Source: Shewanella sp. KT0246 (lineage in GTDB: Bacteria; Pseudomonadota; Gammaproteobacteria; Enterobacterales; Shewanellaceae). Taken from it: DNA of 64,000 nt. A model generated the notes under the pieces. The model was not told the DNA's origin, made no database searches, and saw nothing but the letters and a program-made list of their open reading frames with translations. Shown in pieces: positions 37,036-46,385 of the stretch. The stretch's first letter is position 1; each line of letters opens with the position of its first letter. Position numbers and translations under genes: made by a program. Location: NCBI RefSeq assembly GCF_019654955.1, contig NZ_BPEV01000006.1, positions 1 through 64,000 on the forward strand, given 5' to 3'.

Positions 37036-40000
37036 GTGAAGACTAAATTATCTCTAGCTATATCAGCAGCGCTACTCTCAAGTGCTAGCTTTGCAAACAC
37101 CGAAATGACAGGCAATAAGTACAACTTAGAAATATTGTCTATCGATCAGCATAAGAAACCAGCAAATAAATTAACCACCATAAACACCCCTCAACGTTTT
37201 ATTGTAGAACTGACATCTCCTGCTTTGGCGGTATCAGGTAAATCGGCAGCAAAATCAGATAAAAATACTAAACTGGATATTCAGTCAGCTGCAGTACAAA
37301 ACTATGCTTCACAGCTAGCTAATGAACAAAAAGCATTCTCGAATGCGTTAAATAAAGTTTCAGCTAATAGCAAAGTAGAACGTCAATTTAAAACGTTATT
37401 TAACGGTGTAACCGTTGCGGGTCAAAACTTAACTGTAGAGCAGTTAATGGCGATTCCTGGGGTTAAATCTGTTTATCCAGAAACCATGTATGACATCAGC
37501 ATGGATGCATCACTTCAAGTTATTAATACTGAAGCAATGTGGAATACAGTTAGCGGAATGGAGAATGCGGGTAAAGGTATTCGAGTAGCAGTTATTGATG
37601 GTGGTATTCGTCCTGAAAACCCAATGTTTGCTGATGAAGGTTTTGAAGCGCCAACTGGTGCACTTCCAACTGATGATTATTGTTCAACCACTGATGAAGC
37701 TTTTTGTAATAACAAGTTAATCGTTGCGCGCTGGTCACAACCTACCTTTGAAGTCTGTCCAGATGAATACATGAGCCCACTTGGTTACGGCGGTCACGGA
37801 ACTCACGTTGCAGGTACAGCCGTAGGTAACTTAGTTACTACACAATTTAATGACATTGATGTTGAATTATCAGGCGTAGCGCCAGCAGCTTACTTAATGT
37901 CTTATAAAGCACTTTACTCAAAAGCTGATTGTTCTGGCGGAAGTGGTTCTAACATCATGTTAATGGAAGCGTTAGAGCACGCTGTTAATGATGGTGCTGA
38001 TGTTATCAACAACTCTTGGGGTGGCGGTGCAGGTGCAGATCCAGCAAGTAGCCCATACAAAACCATGTTTGAAGCTGCAGAAGCCGCTGGTGTTATAGTG
38101 GTTTCAGCTGCTGGTAACGATGGCAATGGCGCAAGCACTATTGGTTGTCCTGCATGTATCGAGTCTGGTATTGCTGTAGCCAACAGCACAACAGGCCGCT
38201 ACTTTGCCAACAGTTTTAATGCGGGCGGAGAAGATTTATTAGCCATTCCTGGTTCTGATACTGTTATCGAAATGGATGTTACAGCCTCTGTTGTTGCTGC
38301 AATTAACCTTGATGAAGCTAACTTTGAAGGCTGTGAAGCATTCGAAGCTGATAGCTTTAAAGACAGTATTGCGCTAATTTCACGTGGAGCGTGTGCATTC
38401 TCAGATAAAGCAGAAAATGCCATGAATGCCGGTGCCACAGGATTAGTGGTTTATAACAGTAATCCAGGTGCTCCAATTACCATGTCTATGCCTGGGGTTA
38501 CTTTCCCATCAGTGATGATTTCTAAAGACGATGGTGAAGCAATTGTTGAGGCCATGGGTGAAACCGCGACAGAAGGAACAATTGGTTCTGAAGTTAAGCG
38601 TTTAATGGTACCAAGCCTTGCTGATACGATTAATAGTTCGAGCTCTCGTGGCCCGAACGGTAATCAAAACATGCTAAAACCAGATTTAGCAGCGCCAGGA
38701 ACCAATATTTTATCAGCTTACTCACCTGATGACGGCGGTGAAGATTTTAATATGATTTCTGGCACCAGTATGGCAAGTCCACATGTTGCAGGTGCTGCAG
38801 CAATGATGCGTCAATTACATCCTGATTGGTCTGCGAATGATATTAAGACTGCACTAACATCAACTTCAACAGTTGATGGAATCCTAGATGATGATGCAAC
38901 TACTGCAGCTTCACCGTTTGCAATGGGTGCGGGTCGTATGGATTTAGATGCTGCTGCCAAAGCGGTATTAACCTTCGATAAGCCTTCTATTGCTGCAGAT
39001 TCATGTGTTGGCCCATGTACCTTTACTCGTACTGTTTATAATAAGAGTGATGAAGACACTTCTTGGTCATTAGCAGCAAGCTCTGATGCTGCAGGTATTA
39101 TGGTTTCTCCTTCAACATTGGATATTCCAGCTGGTGGCTCAGCAACCTTTATGGTCACAGTAGATTCTACTTTTGCTGAGTACGGTGAGTGGATATTCGG
39201 TAATATTATGCTTACAAGTGCATCAGGCATGCAAGATGCTCATTTACCACTCGCAGTATTAGCACAAGAATCTAGCGACTCTTCTTTGATCTCTGTAATT
39301 TCTGATGATGCAGATTTGACTACTGCAGATGACATGGAAATTTCAGCAGTACTGAACAATACCATGTTCGAGAATACTGTTACTTTCACAGCAATGGCGC
39401 CAGAAGGTTCCATGTTAACTTCTGAAGATGATGTATCAGTTACTTTAACTAATGCTTCTCAAAATGGTTTTAGTGTTAACGAAAATACTGGTGTAATCAC
39501 TTGGGTGGGAAGCCTTGAACAATCACAGATGTCAATTGGTGCTTCAACTGGTACTTATCCAAGTATCTTTGATGCTGGTTTAGCATTTGTACCTGCTTGT
39601 GATGAAGGCTGTGATGAAAAATCATTTACTTATTCAGGGCTGCCTGAATTCAAGTATAACGGCGTAGCTTACGACACAATTACCATCTCGGATAACGGTA
39701 TTGTACTCGTTGGCGGCGGCAATACTGGTGGTACATGGAATAATAAAGAGTTACCAGATAGTGCAGCACCTAATAATATACTCGCTCCATTCTGGTCTGA
39801 CTTTGATTTGAGTGATGGAACTGCTACAGATACTGGCGGCGGACAGCTTGGCCTAAATGTTATCACACTGGGTGATGGAAGTACTTTCATTGTTGTTGAG
39901 TGGAAAGATGGTCAACTTTATGCTGATGCTTCTGGAACGGCTTATTCATTTAGTGTTTGGATAAAAACAGGTGATACTGAAGATGTATCATTTAATTACC

Positions 40001-40899
40001 TAAACATCACTGATATGCCTGCAAATGTATCAATTGGCGCTGAGAATGTCGGTGGTACTATTGGTACAACATTCCATTACAATGGCGAAGGGACTGCGGT
40101 AACAAACGATGATTACCTTCAAGTTGTTTCATCTGCTGCTGGACAAGTCAAAATTGACTATAAAGCTACTGCGGAAGATTTCGATCTTGGCTATATGGAC
40201 AGTTCAACTACTGTTGAAGAAACAGCTGTAACATTCAATGTTTTAGAAAATGATACAATGCCAGCTCAAAAAGTGGCGCGTTCTAAAGTGACTGGTGACG
40301 GTGTAACAGCCTACGCTCAACGCATTATCAATATCGCCGCTTCTGGCGATCTAGGTAGTGTTGTTGTCGTTGATGAACCAGCCAATGGTTCTGTTGTAAT
40401 CACTGAATCAGGTGAAGCAACTTATACGCCTAATAAAGATTTCTTCGGCAAGGATATGTTTACATACTCGGCAACAGATGCTGCAGGTAATGTGAGTACT
40501 CCGACTGAAGTCGTTGTAGAAGTAACCAATGTAAATGACGCTCCTACTGTTTCTCCTTCAGCTTCAAATAGAGAATTAGGGGCCACAGTTAGTGTCGCGT
40601 CTAATGGTTTCGATGTTGATTCTGAAGAATTAACATATGTTTGGAGTCAAAAATCTGGTCCTGTTGATATTCAATTCTATAAATTAACAGAAGATTTCAG
40701 CTTTGAAGCTACCGAAATTGGCTCTTACACATTTAGTGTTATTGCTAGCGATGGAGAACTTGAAAGCACTCCAGCAGAAGTCACCGTTGAAGTCACTGCT
40801 GTGACTAGTAATGGCGACTCTAGTAGCGGCTCTATGGGTTGGTTAACAACACTTCTTCTTCCTTTAGCGGCATTCCGTCGTCGTAAGATGAAGTCTTAA
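37036..40899 (+). CDS. Secreted S8 (subtilisin-like) protease with PA domain and GlyGly-CTERM
   Basis: This 1287-residue exoprotease begins at a GTG preceded by AAGGAAGAA. It has a signal peptide (1-20, SFA-NT), an I9-type propeptide (about 50-155), and a subtilisin domain with Asp188 (VAVIDGG), His254 (GHGTHVAG) and Ser578 (GTSMASPH). A protease-associated domain (about 400-520) is inserted before the serine. Beta-rich domains follow: an Ig-like domain near 660-745, a region near 850-1060, a cadherin/Ig-like repeat near 1075-1185 (TYTPNKDFFGKD...TNVNDAPTVS) and a PKD-like one. The tail SSSGSMGWLTTLLLPLAAFRRRK is a GlyGly-CTERM-type sorting signal, which rhombosortase is expected to cleave. 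Likely role: extracellular protein degradation. Confidence 0.94.
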   Translation: MKTKLSLAISAALLSSASFANTEMTGNKYNLEILSIDQHKKPANKLTTINTPQRFIVELTSPALAVSGKSAAKSDKNTKLDIQSAAVQNYASQLANEQKAFSNALNKVSANSKVERQFKTLFNGVTVAGQNLTVEQLMAIPGVKSVYPETMYDISMDASLQVINTEAMWNTVSGMENAGKGIRVAVIDGGIRPENPMFADEGFEAPTGALPTDDYCSTTDEAFCNNKLIVARWSQPTFEVCPDEYMSPLGYGGHGTHVAGTAVGNLVTTQFNDIDVELSGVAPAAYLMSYKALYSKADCSGGSGSNIMLMEALEHAVNDGADVINNSWGGGAGADPASSPYKTMFEAAEAAGVIVVSAAGNDGNGASTIGCPACIESGIAVANSTTGRYFANSFNAGGEDLLAIPGSDTVIEMDVTASVVAAINLDEANFEGCEAFEADSFKDSIALISRGACAFSDKAENAMNAGATGLVVYNSNPGAPITMSMPGVTFPSVMISKDDGEAIVEAMGETATEGTIGSEVKRLMVPSLADTINSSSSRGPNGNQNMLKPDLAAPGTNILSAYSPDDGGEDFNMISGTSMASPHVAGAAAMMRQLHPDWSANDIKTALTSTSTVDGILDDDATTAASPFAMGAGRMDLDAAAKAVLTFDKPSIAADSCVGPCTFTRTVYNKSDEDTSWSLAASSDAAGIMVSPSTLDIPAGGSATFMVTVDSTFAEYGEWIFGNIMLTSASGMQDAHLPLAVLAQESSDSSLISVISDDADLTTADDMEISAVLNNTMFENTVTFTAMAPEGSMLTSEDDVSVTLTNASQNGFSVNENTGVITWVGSLEQSQMSIGASTGTYPSIFDAGLAFVPACDEGCDEKSFTYSGLPEFKYNGVAYDTITISDNGIVLVGGGNTGGTWNNKELPDSAAPNNILAPFWSDFDLSDGTATDTGGGQLGLNVITLGDGSTFIVVEWKDGQLYADASGTAYSFSVWIKTGDTEDVSFNYLNITDMPANVSIGAENVGGTIGTTFHYNGEGTAVTNDDYLQVVSSAAGQVKIDYKATAEDFDLGYMDSSTTVEETAVTFNVLENDTMPAQKVARSKVTGDGVTAYAQRIINIAASGDLGSVVVVDEPANGSVVITESGEATYTPNKDFFGKDMFTYSATDAAGNVSTPTEVVVEVTNVNDAPTVSPSASNRELGATVSVASNGFDVDSEELTYVWSQKSGPVDIQFYKLTEDFSFEATEIGSYTFSVIASDGELESTPAEVTVEVTAVTSNGDSSSGSMGWLTTLLLPLAAFRRRKMKS

Positions 40900-40937
40900 T
40901 CGGTCTACAAATAAACCGTTTAATCAAAACATAACGC

Positions 40938-40965
40938 AAAAAGCCCAGCATATGCTGGGCTTTTT
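40938..40965. terminator. Two-way terminator, protease / dcuB
   Basis: A 13-bp perfect stem AAAAAGCCCAGCA / TGCTGGGCTTTTT with a two-base centre lies between converging genes and has T-runs on both strands. Confidence 0.93.
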
Positions 40966-40990
40966 TATATCTAGCTTTTAAGCAATCACA

Positions 40991-42313
40991 TTAGTGATTA
41001 ATAACCAAAGTCGATATGAAATAACCTAAAACAGTCGCCGTTGTTACCCCAATAAAGCCTGGAATAATAAAGCTATGGTTAAGGACATATTTACCGATAT
41101 TAGTTGTACCCGATCTATCAAAACTAATTGCCGCTAAGTCGCTTGGATAGAATGGGAAGAAGAAATAAGCATAACACGCTGGAATAACACCAATTAATAC
41201 TGGCGCAGGAATACCTAACGCAAAGCCTAACGGAAACATAATCGTCAGCACAGCAGCTTGGCTTTTCAGGAAGATAGACGCCATGAACATGGCAATAGCA
41301 AAAGACCAAGGATAAGCACTCACTAAGTCGCTAAGCGAACTCACTAAATAGCTTTTATGATGACTAATAATTGTGTCACTCAGCCATGCAATACCAAAAA
41401 TAATCACCACAGCTGTCATACCTGCTGTAAAGACATTGCTGTTGACAATTTTTTGCGGAGACACCTTTGTCGCCAGTAAAATAATCGCACCAACAGATAG
41501 CATCATAAACTGAATTGCCACCGACATTTTCACGCCTTCAGGTAACAACTCTTTACTGAACATTGCCAATACAATAACTGAAAAAATACCCGCTAAGAAT
41601 AACGCTAAACCACGTTTAGCAATGCTATCAGTATGAGCTTGGTCAGTTGTTTCAACTTCTGGATCAATTAGATTGTTTCGAAAATCTTCATCTTGTAAAC
41701 GCGCTTGAAATTCTTCATCTTTATCTAAATCTTTACCACGATGTAAACTCCACGCACAACCAGCAAGTACACCAACCAACGTAGCAGGGATTGTTACAGA
41801 CAATACATTGATTAAACTAATATCTAGACTATTGTCCATTGCTGTTGCCATCACAACTGCTGCAGCTGCTGCAATAGGACTTGCTGTAATCCCCATTTGC
41901 GATGCAACAGTTGCCATAGCTAGCGGACGTTCAGGTCTGATACCTTTCTTATAAGCAACATCATAGATAACAGGTAATAATGGATAAACTGAGTGACCTG
42001 TTCCGACTAATACCGTTAAAGAATACGTACATAAAGGGCCAAGGAAAGTAATTTGACTTGGGTGCTTTCTTAATAGCTTTTCAGCGTATTTTACCAGTAA
42101 TTTAAGACCACCAGTTGCTTCTAAGGTTGCAGAAGCTGCAACTACAGCAAGAATAATCAGCATAACACTGACTGGTGGAGAGCCTGGCGCAATACCAAAT
42201 ACGAACGCAAGCACTGACACACCTAAGCCGCCTAGCAAACCAAAAGCGACGCCACCATGACGGATACCGACAAATATCACGGCCAACAACAACAGCATAT
42301 GAATATAAAACAT
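40991..42313 (-). CDS. dcuB: Anaerobic C4-dicarboxylate carrier, DcuB type
   Basis: Dcu carriers exchange fumarate or malate for succinate during fumarate respiration. The 440-residue inner-membrane protein follows DcuB from end to end: RHGGVAFGLLGGLG, VVAASATLEATGGL, GTGHSVYPLLPVIYDVA, RPERPLAMATVASQMGI, RGKDLDKDEEFQ and YPSDLAAISFDRSGTTNIGK. The KDLDKDEEFQ loop fits DcuB better than DcuA. Its promoter region contains a 25-bp inverted repeat. It ends at a shared terminator with the protease gene. Confidence 0.9.
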   Translation of the reverse strand: MFYIHMLLLLAVIFVGIRHGGVAFGLLGGLGVSVLAFVFGIAPGSPPVSVMLIILAVVAASATLEATGGLKLLVKYAEKLLRKHPSQITFLGPLCTYSLTVLVGTGHSVYPLLPVIYDVAYKKGIRPERPLAMATVASQMGITASPIAAAAAVVMATAMDNSLDISLINVLSVTIPATLVGVLAGCAWSLHRGKDLDKDEEFQARLQDEDFRNNLIDPEVETTDQAHTDSIAKRGLALFLAGIFSVIVLAMFSKELLPEGVKMSVAIQFMMLSVGAIILLATKVSPQKIVNSNVFTAGMTAVVIIFGIAWLSDTIISHHKSYLVSSLSDLVSAYPWSFAIAMFMASIFLKSQAAVLTIMFPLGFALGIPAPVLIGVIPACYAYFFFPFYPSDLAAISFDRSGTTNIGKYVLNHSFIIPGFIGVTTATVLGYFISTLVINH

Positions 42314-42849
42314 TAGCTAAATCTCCTTAGCAAACATTGAGTTATCTATGGCTACTCCAGCCAAAATAGTAAAACTTAGTATTAATACCCTGTTGATATA
42401 AGGGATTTGTATATCAAGTAATAAACACTAAAATTCGTCGTTGAGAGCTGATTGAATCGTTATCTTTTTAGTTAGCCCCCAAGTTGTTTATACAACAAAT
42501 AGCTAACTGCAAATATAAGCTACAAACGATACAGTGACCTCGCGCATAGAATTCTCAACCTAAGTTATAATTTTGTGATCTCTCAATATTTAAGTATTTA
42601 ATGATGTAAATTTACTTGTTTAAAATCAGCTTAATTAAACCAATGTAAAGCCTGTTTTAACGTCTAATATTCAACAAAAGAGCAATCACTAATTTCAATT
42701 ATTAGAAACCAATCATGAACAAGTTTTTACTAATTTTTTCTACTTCAAAAATTCACTAATTAAATTCATTCAGTTTTTATACAGCAAGTGAAGCTTATAG
42801 TGGCTCCAACAAAACGAAATAATGATTAATTAATACCTTGGAGTGAATT
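42314..42849. other. Divergent promoter region dcuB / OM barrel gene
   Basis: This 536-bp AT-rich spacer serves two divergent genes. The only clear structure seen is the inverted repeat at 42393-42417. No ORF. Confidence 0.5.
42393..42417. promoter_or_regulatory. Inverted repeat upstream of dcuB
   Basis: TTGATATA and TATATCAA are separated by nine bases, about 80-104 bases upstream of the dcuB start. The spacing is wrong for FNR (TTGAT-N4-ATCAA). A dimeric regulator, perhaps of C4-dicarboxylate uptake, could bind. Confidence 0.35.
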
Positions 42850-43410
42850 ATGAAAACTAAACAACTTATTTTAGCTGGTGTAATAACGTCTATGATGTCA
42901 GTACCTGCAATGGCATCAGATTGGTTTGTCGGTGGTGCCGCTGGTTATCAGAAAAATACTTACGAGTTAGATTCTTCAGTCGATGGATCTAAAGAGAAAG
43001 AAAAAGATATGGCATATCAACTTCGTGTTGGTAAGTATATTAACGATAATAGTCGTGTATATGGTACTTATGGCTACAATTCTGAAGATATTGGTAAACA
43101 GCAGAATTTCTTATTATCTTATGACTACCTAGTACCACTTGGTCAAAGTAACATGAACTGGTTTATAGGCGCCACGGCTGGTATGACACACACCAGTATT
43201 GATACTGCCAACTTAGACTCGGGGAATAATTTTGTTTGGGGTGGCCAAACCGGCTTCATGTATAACATCAATGATAAATGGTCTACTGAAATAGGCTACC
43301 AATACCTAAAGCAAGATTATGAGAAAGATGTCAGTAATGGGGCAAACACAGGTTCATTCTCTTTAAATGATACCCAGCAAGTTTATCTAGCGATTGATTA
43401 TAAGTTTTAA
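42850..43410 (+). CDS. Small outer-membrane beta-barrel protein
   Basis: The 186-residue product has a signal peptide cleaved after AMA (residue 22), then alternating hydrophobic strands such as DWFVGGAAGYQK, AYQLRVGKYI and VYGTYGY. It ends in AIDYKF, whose terminal phenylalanine is the usual barrel-assembly signal. Size suggests an eight-strand barrel like OmpX/OmpA N-domains. The specific role is unknown. A good terminator follows. Confidence 0.82.
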   Translation: MKTKQLILAGVITSMMSVPAMASDWFVGGAAGYQKNTYELDSSVDGSKEKEKDMAYQLRVGKYINDNSRVYGTYGYNSEDIGKQQNFLLSYDYLVPLGQSNMNWFIGATAGMTHTSIDTANLDSGNNFVWGGQTGFMYNINDKWSTEIGYQYLKQDYEKDVSNGANTGSFSLNDTQQVYLAIDYKF

Positions 43411-43428
43411 TTAAAAACTACTTCAATT

Positions 43429-43460
43429 TAAATAAAGGGCACATTAGTGCCCTTTATTTA
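43429..43460. terminator. Terminator after OM barrel gene
   Basis: A 13-bp stem AAATAAAGGGCAC / GTGCCCTTTATTT with loop ATTA follows the stop codon by about 20 bases. Confidence 0.88.
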
Positions 43461-43787
43461 TAGATAAACAATGTACTCAAATTATTAAACTATGGTTTGA
43501 GGAACTTTATTTAACCAAAACATAAATATAAAAACTAAACAGTCAATAAATCTAACAATAAATTAGCGAGAGTTCTGCTGATAATTAATTACCATCCAGT
43601 TCCTGCACCTTCAATATCAAGCTTATAGCTTTAATTAACTCAACGAAAACACATTCATAAAAGCGTAACCACAATTACTTACTATTCCAATCATAACTTT
43701 TGAGATTATCTATACTTATATTATCAATTTGATGACAGATAAGAGGATAACTCGCCGATAAGACATCAGCAGCATAAAGAGACAACA
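43461..43787. other. Spacer, nothing recognised
   Basis: An AT-rich stretch between the barrel-gene terminator and the small frame at 43788. I saw no ORF, RNA or clear repeat. Confidence 0.4.
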
Positions 43788-44018
43788 ATGGGACAATATT
43801 TTTCAGGACTCACCCAATACACCTGCATTACAGCAGTGCTTCTTTATGGTTTGGGCTGGTACGAAGGCGAGAAAATTGCCGATGGCTTGTCCATAGATGA
43901 TACAAACTATTCACTGGCACAAGAGTCTTTAGCGCGGAAAATTCCATTCTACGAACTGGGTATCAGCGCGGGCTATGATAGACAACAGCGTCTAAACACC
44001 TCACTGCCAACTCAATAA
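43788..44018 (+). CDS. Small hypothetical protein
   Basis: A 76-residue frame with a weak AAAGAGA ribosome site. Residues about 10-24 are moderately hydrophobic (YTCITAVLLYGLGWY) and the rest is polar. I know no family. It sits alone between the OM barrel gene and tRNA-Leu and may be a gene or chance. Confidence 0.35.
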   Translation: MGQYFSGLTQYTCITAVLLYGLGWYEGEKIADGLSIDDTNYSLAQESLARKIPFYELGISAGYDRQQRLNTSLPTQ

Positions 44019-44083
44019 TCGAATATTGAGATTAAAAATGCTTAAGTAAAAAGTACAGTCAATATATTTGAGTAAACGTCAGG

Positions 44084-44111
44084 CACAAAAAAACCGACAT
44101 TAAGTCGGTTT
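44084..44111 (-). terminator. Terminator of tRNA-Leu
   Basis: An eight-bp stem AAACCGAC / GTCGGTTT with loop ATTAA is followed by a T-run on the minus strand, about 18 bases after the tRNA 3' end. Confidence 0.88.
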
Positions 44112-44129
44112 ATTCCTCTTAAGAGGAGA

Positions 44130-44214
44130 TGGTACCGGTGGGCGGACTTGAACCGCCACGCTCGAAAGCAACGGATTTTGAATCCGTCGTGTATACCAAT
44201 TTCACCACACCGGC
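44130..44214 (-). tRNA. tRNA-Leu (anticodon CAA)
   Basis: The 85-nt minus-strand sequence starts GCCGGTGTGG and ends CACCGGTACCA, giving a seven-bp acceptor stem with the CCA encoded. The anticodon loop TTCAAAA on a five-bp stem ACGGA/TCCGT gives anticodon CAA, which reads UUG. A long variable arm (GCTTTCGAGC) is typical of tRNA-Leu, and the T-arm reads GGCGG-TTCAAGT-CCGCC. It is a single isolated tRNA with its own terminator. Confidence 0.97.
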
Positions 44215-44553
44215 ATCATATTGATGTCTCAAAAGAGCTAGGCTCAATCGAGAGTCAGAATTATACCTAGGCTAAGGCCAATGGCAAGTCCTTTCAGCGC
44301 GATATTCTCAGTTTTCAATTCAATAGCTCAAAACTCATTCAAACTATAGCTTATGAAGCTTAACCCTTTAGGTTCGCAATGTTATCGCTTCGACTAAGTG
44401 ACTAAACAATGACTCACCATCATGATTTACATTTCCCTAATTTAATACATTAGCGATAAAGCAATAACTGAAGCATTAATTGATCGAGATCATAATTGTT
44501 AACAGATGTTTGCAGTATGTTATTTATGACTTCACTATAAAGGAGATAATAAA
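44215..44553. other. Divergent promoter region tRNA-Leu / DUF3149 gene
   Basis: This 339-bp spacer must hold the tRNA promoter (minus) and that of the small gene at 44554 (plus). An FNR-like box is present at 44480-44493. No ORF. Confidence 0.5.
44480..44493 (+). promoter_or_regulatory. FNR/EtrA-like box upstream of DUF3149 gene
   Basis: TTGAT-CGAG-ATCAT differs by one base from the FNR consensus TTGAT-N4-ATCAA. It is centred about 67 bases upstream of the start codon, suggesting control by oxygen through FNR (EtrA in Shewanella). Confidence 0.5.
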
Positions 44554-44685
44554 ATGGCATTCTGGTTAGATTTAATGTTTGGTAATGCAATTGGTTTGCT
44601 TTCAATGATTGTTATCTTCTGCACCATGGGGATCATGTCGTACATGATGTGGATGTTTATCGTGAAGTCAGCTCCAAAAGAATAG
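44554..44685 (+). CDS. DUF3149 family small membrane protein
   Basis: This 43-residue protein is shorter than most automatic cut-offs. An AAGGAGAT ribosome site precedes its ATG. The sequence (MAFWLDLMFGNAIGLLSM...) has one long hydrophobic segment with many methionines and ends IVKSAPKE, matching my memory of the DUF3149 family, whose function is unknown. An FNR-like box lies upstream and a GC-rich terminator downstream, so it is an independent transcription unit. Confidence 0.88.
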   Translation: MAFWLDLMFGNAIGLLSMIVIFCTMGIMSYMMWMFIVKSAPKE

Positions 44686-44739
44686 GTAGTACTTATTTAG
44701 ATTTAAGTCAGTTTTTTGTGTTTTTTTTGCAAATAATTA

Positions 44740-44763
44740 GGGGGCATTTAGCCCCCATTTTTG
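44740..44763 (+). terminator. Terminator after DUF3149 gene
   Basis: GGGGGC-ATTTA-GCCCCC followed by ATTTTTG on the plus strand. Confidence 0.88.
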
Positions 44764-44881
44764 TGTCTATAATTGTTTGTACTAAATTTTTTATAACTAA
44801 GCGCTTCATACCTAAAGTAAGTCGTCAGACTAACAACTTACCCTTAACACGTTTATAGTTTCCGAGAGTGCTTATCAACTA

Positions 44882-45493
44882 TTAGGCTGCATGCTTTCTT
44901 GGTTGAACTAAGCCATTGATAAACTGTGGTCTTGCTTTAATCAAGTGTGATAGCTCTTCTTTACTTGGTTCGCCAGCTGGTAATCGTAAAACATCACGGT
45001 TCAAATATACTCTAGCTTTCATCGAAATTTTGTATTCCGCAGTAGGGCCTTGTATTGCGTAATGGCGCTCATTACCAACAAGTTCAAGGATACTGGTCGC
45101 TATCAAACCTTTCACTGCAAGCTCATTTTGAGGTAATGCCAAAATTGTGGCACCTTGAAGGAAAAACTCTCTCAATAAGGCACGTTCCGCGGGATCTAGC
45201 AATTTAACCTTGGCCTCAATGGTCTCTATAGCCCGCTTTTCACGTAAATGACTAATGGATTCATCAACAACAAAAGTGAATAACTGACTTAAGAAAAAGG
45301 CCGCGCCAACAATCAAGCCTAAACCAATAAAGTGACCATAATCGCTTACTAAACTATCAAGGGACAGGGTTTGTAGTACATGAGAAGGAGCAAACAACAA
45401 CACTGCACAAGCAACAACCCACCAAAGCATTGCACTGACTAAAACACGCTTTACGCTGGCTAACTTTACGTTATCAAATTTAATTTTCATCAT
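44882..45493 (-). CDS. Superinfection exclusion B (SieB) family protein
   Basis: The 203-residue product has two hydrophobic segments (about residues 19-37 and 52-75) and a cytoplasmic C-terminal part (LDPAERALLREFFLQGATILALPQNELAVKGL...). This layout and the LDPAERALLREF-like block correspond to the SieB family, named after a phage protein that blocks infection by other phages. No phage genes surround it; the neighbours are housekeeping genes, so the chromosomal role may differ. It lies 94 bases downstream of tcdA on the same strand. Confidence 0.75.
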   Translation of the reverse strand: MMKIKFDNVKLASVKRVLVSAMLWWVVACAVLLFAPSHVLQTLSLDSLVSDYGHFIGLGLIVGAAFFLSQLFTFVVDESISHLREKRAIETIEAKVKLLDPAERALLREFFLQGATILALPQNELAVKGLIATSILELVGNERHYAIQGPTAEYKISMKARVYLNRDVLRLPAGEPSKEELSHLIKARPQFINGLVQPRKHAA

Positions 45494-45587
45494 CTCGCTT
45501 CCAAAGTGTCAGATTTTTGAATCTATCACGTTAAAAGCAATTTTGATGCCAATGAGAAACCTTAATTGTTCTTTTAAAATTAATCGA

Positions 45588-46385
45588 TTATTTTTCAGCT
45601 AACCTTGCTAACACACGACTTGCTGCAATAAACCCAAATGTACCTGTTACCATAGTTACAGCGCCAAATCCTGATGCACAATCCATACGCATGCTGCCTT
45701 CTGCAGTTGCTTTTGTACTGCAGACACTGCCATCATTTTGTGGGTAAACTAGATGTTGAGTAGAAAAAACAGCATCGACAGCAAAACGTCGTTGAGTATT
45801 CTTAGTGAAATTATATTCGCGGCGCAAAATGCCCCGAACTTTAGCAAGTAATGGGTCTTGAACTGTTTTAGCCAGATCAGTGAGCTGAATTTGAGTGGGA
45901 TCTGTTTGACCACCAGCGCCACCTACGGTGACAATTTTTAACTTGTTGCGTTTACACCAAGCAATTAGCGCTGCCTTTTGTTTTACCGCATCAATACAAT
46001 CAACCACATAATCAATAGATAATGGATCGTTTTTAGTCCCTAAGTATTCAGCTAAGTTGTCAGCAGTAACAAAATCTTCAATCTCGTTAACCACACACTC
46101 CGGGTTTATATCACGAATACGCTTTGCCATTACCTCTACTTTAGACTCACCAATTGTTGATGCAATAGCATGTGACTGACGGTTGGTATTCGTGACACAG
46201 ATATCATCCAAATCAATTAGCGTTATTTGCCCAATCCCACTTCGTGCTAGAGATTCGGCCACCCAAGTACCGACACCGCCAATACCTATGACAACCACAT
46301 GAGCGTTAGCAAAGTTTTGTAGTGCATTTTGACCATATAAACGGCCTATTCCACCAAAACGATTTAAATAAGATTCTGACAACAT
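45588..46385 (-). CDS. tcdA: tRNA threonylcarbamoyladenosine dehydratase
   Basis: TcdA is an E1-like (ThiF fold) enzyme that cyclises t6A37 of tRNAs to ct6A using ATP. The 265-residue protein has the nucleotide loop VVIGIGGVGTWVAESLARSG, the acidic LIDLDDICVTNTNRQ, TVGGAGGQTDPTQIQ and the cysteine-containing CSTKATAEGSMRMDCASGFGA, all as in E. coli TcdA. The frame extends to a GTG at 46406, but the ATG at 46385 with AAGAG upstream aligns with the E. coli start. Confidence 0.95.
   Translation of the reverse strand: MLSESYLNRFGGIGRLYGQNALQNFANAHVVVIGIGGVGTWVAESLARSGIGQITLIDLDDICVTNTNRQSHAIASTIGESKVEVMAKRIRDINPECVVNEIEDFVTADNLAEYLGTKNDPLSIDYVVDCIDAVKQKAALIAWCKRNKLKIVTVGGAGGQTDPTQIQLTDLAKTVQDPLLAKVRGILRREYNFTKNTQRRFAVDAVFSTQHLVYPQNDGSVCSTKATAEGSMRMDCASGFGAVTMVTGTFGFIAASRVLARLAEK

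Noticed and set aside
44815..44842. Possible terminator of the SieB-family gene
   Set aside because: Only a weak GTAAGT/ACTTAC pairing is seen, with no T-run on the minus strand.
44882..45493. Prophage remnant around the SieB-family gene and tRNA-Leu
   Set aside because: No integrase, attachment-site duplication of the tRNA end or other phage gene was seen between 43.4 and 46.4 kb.
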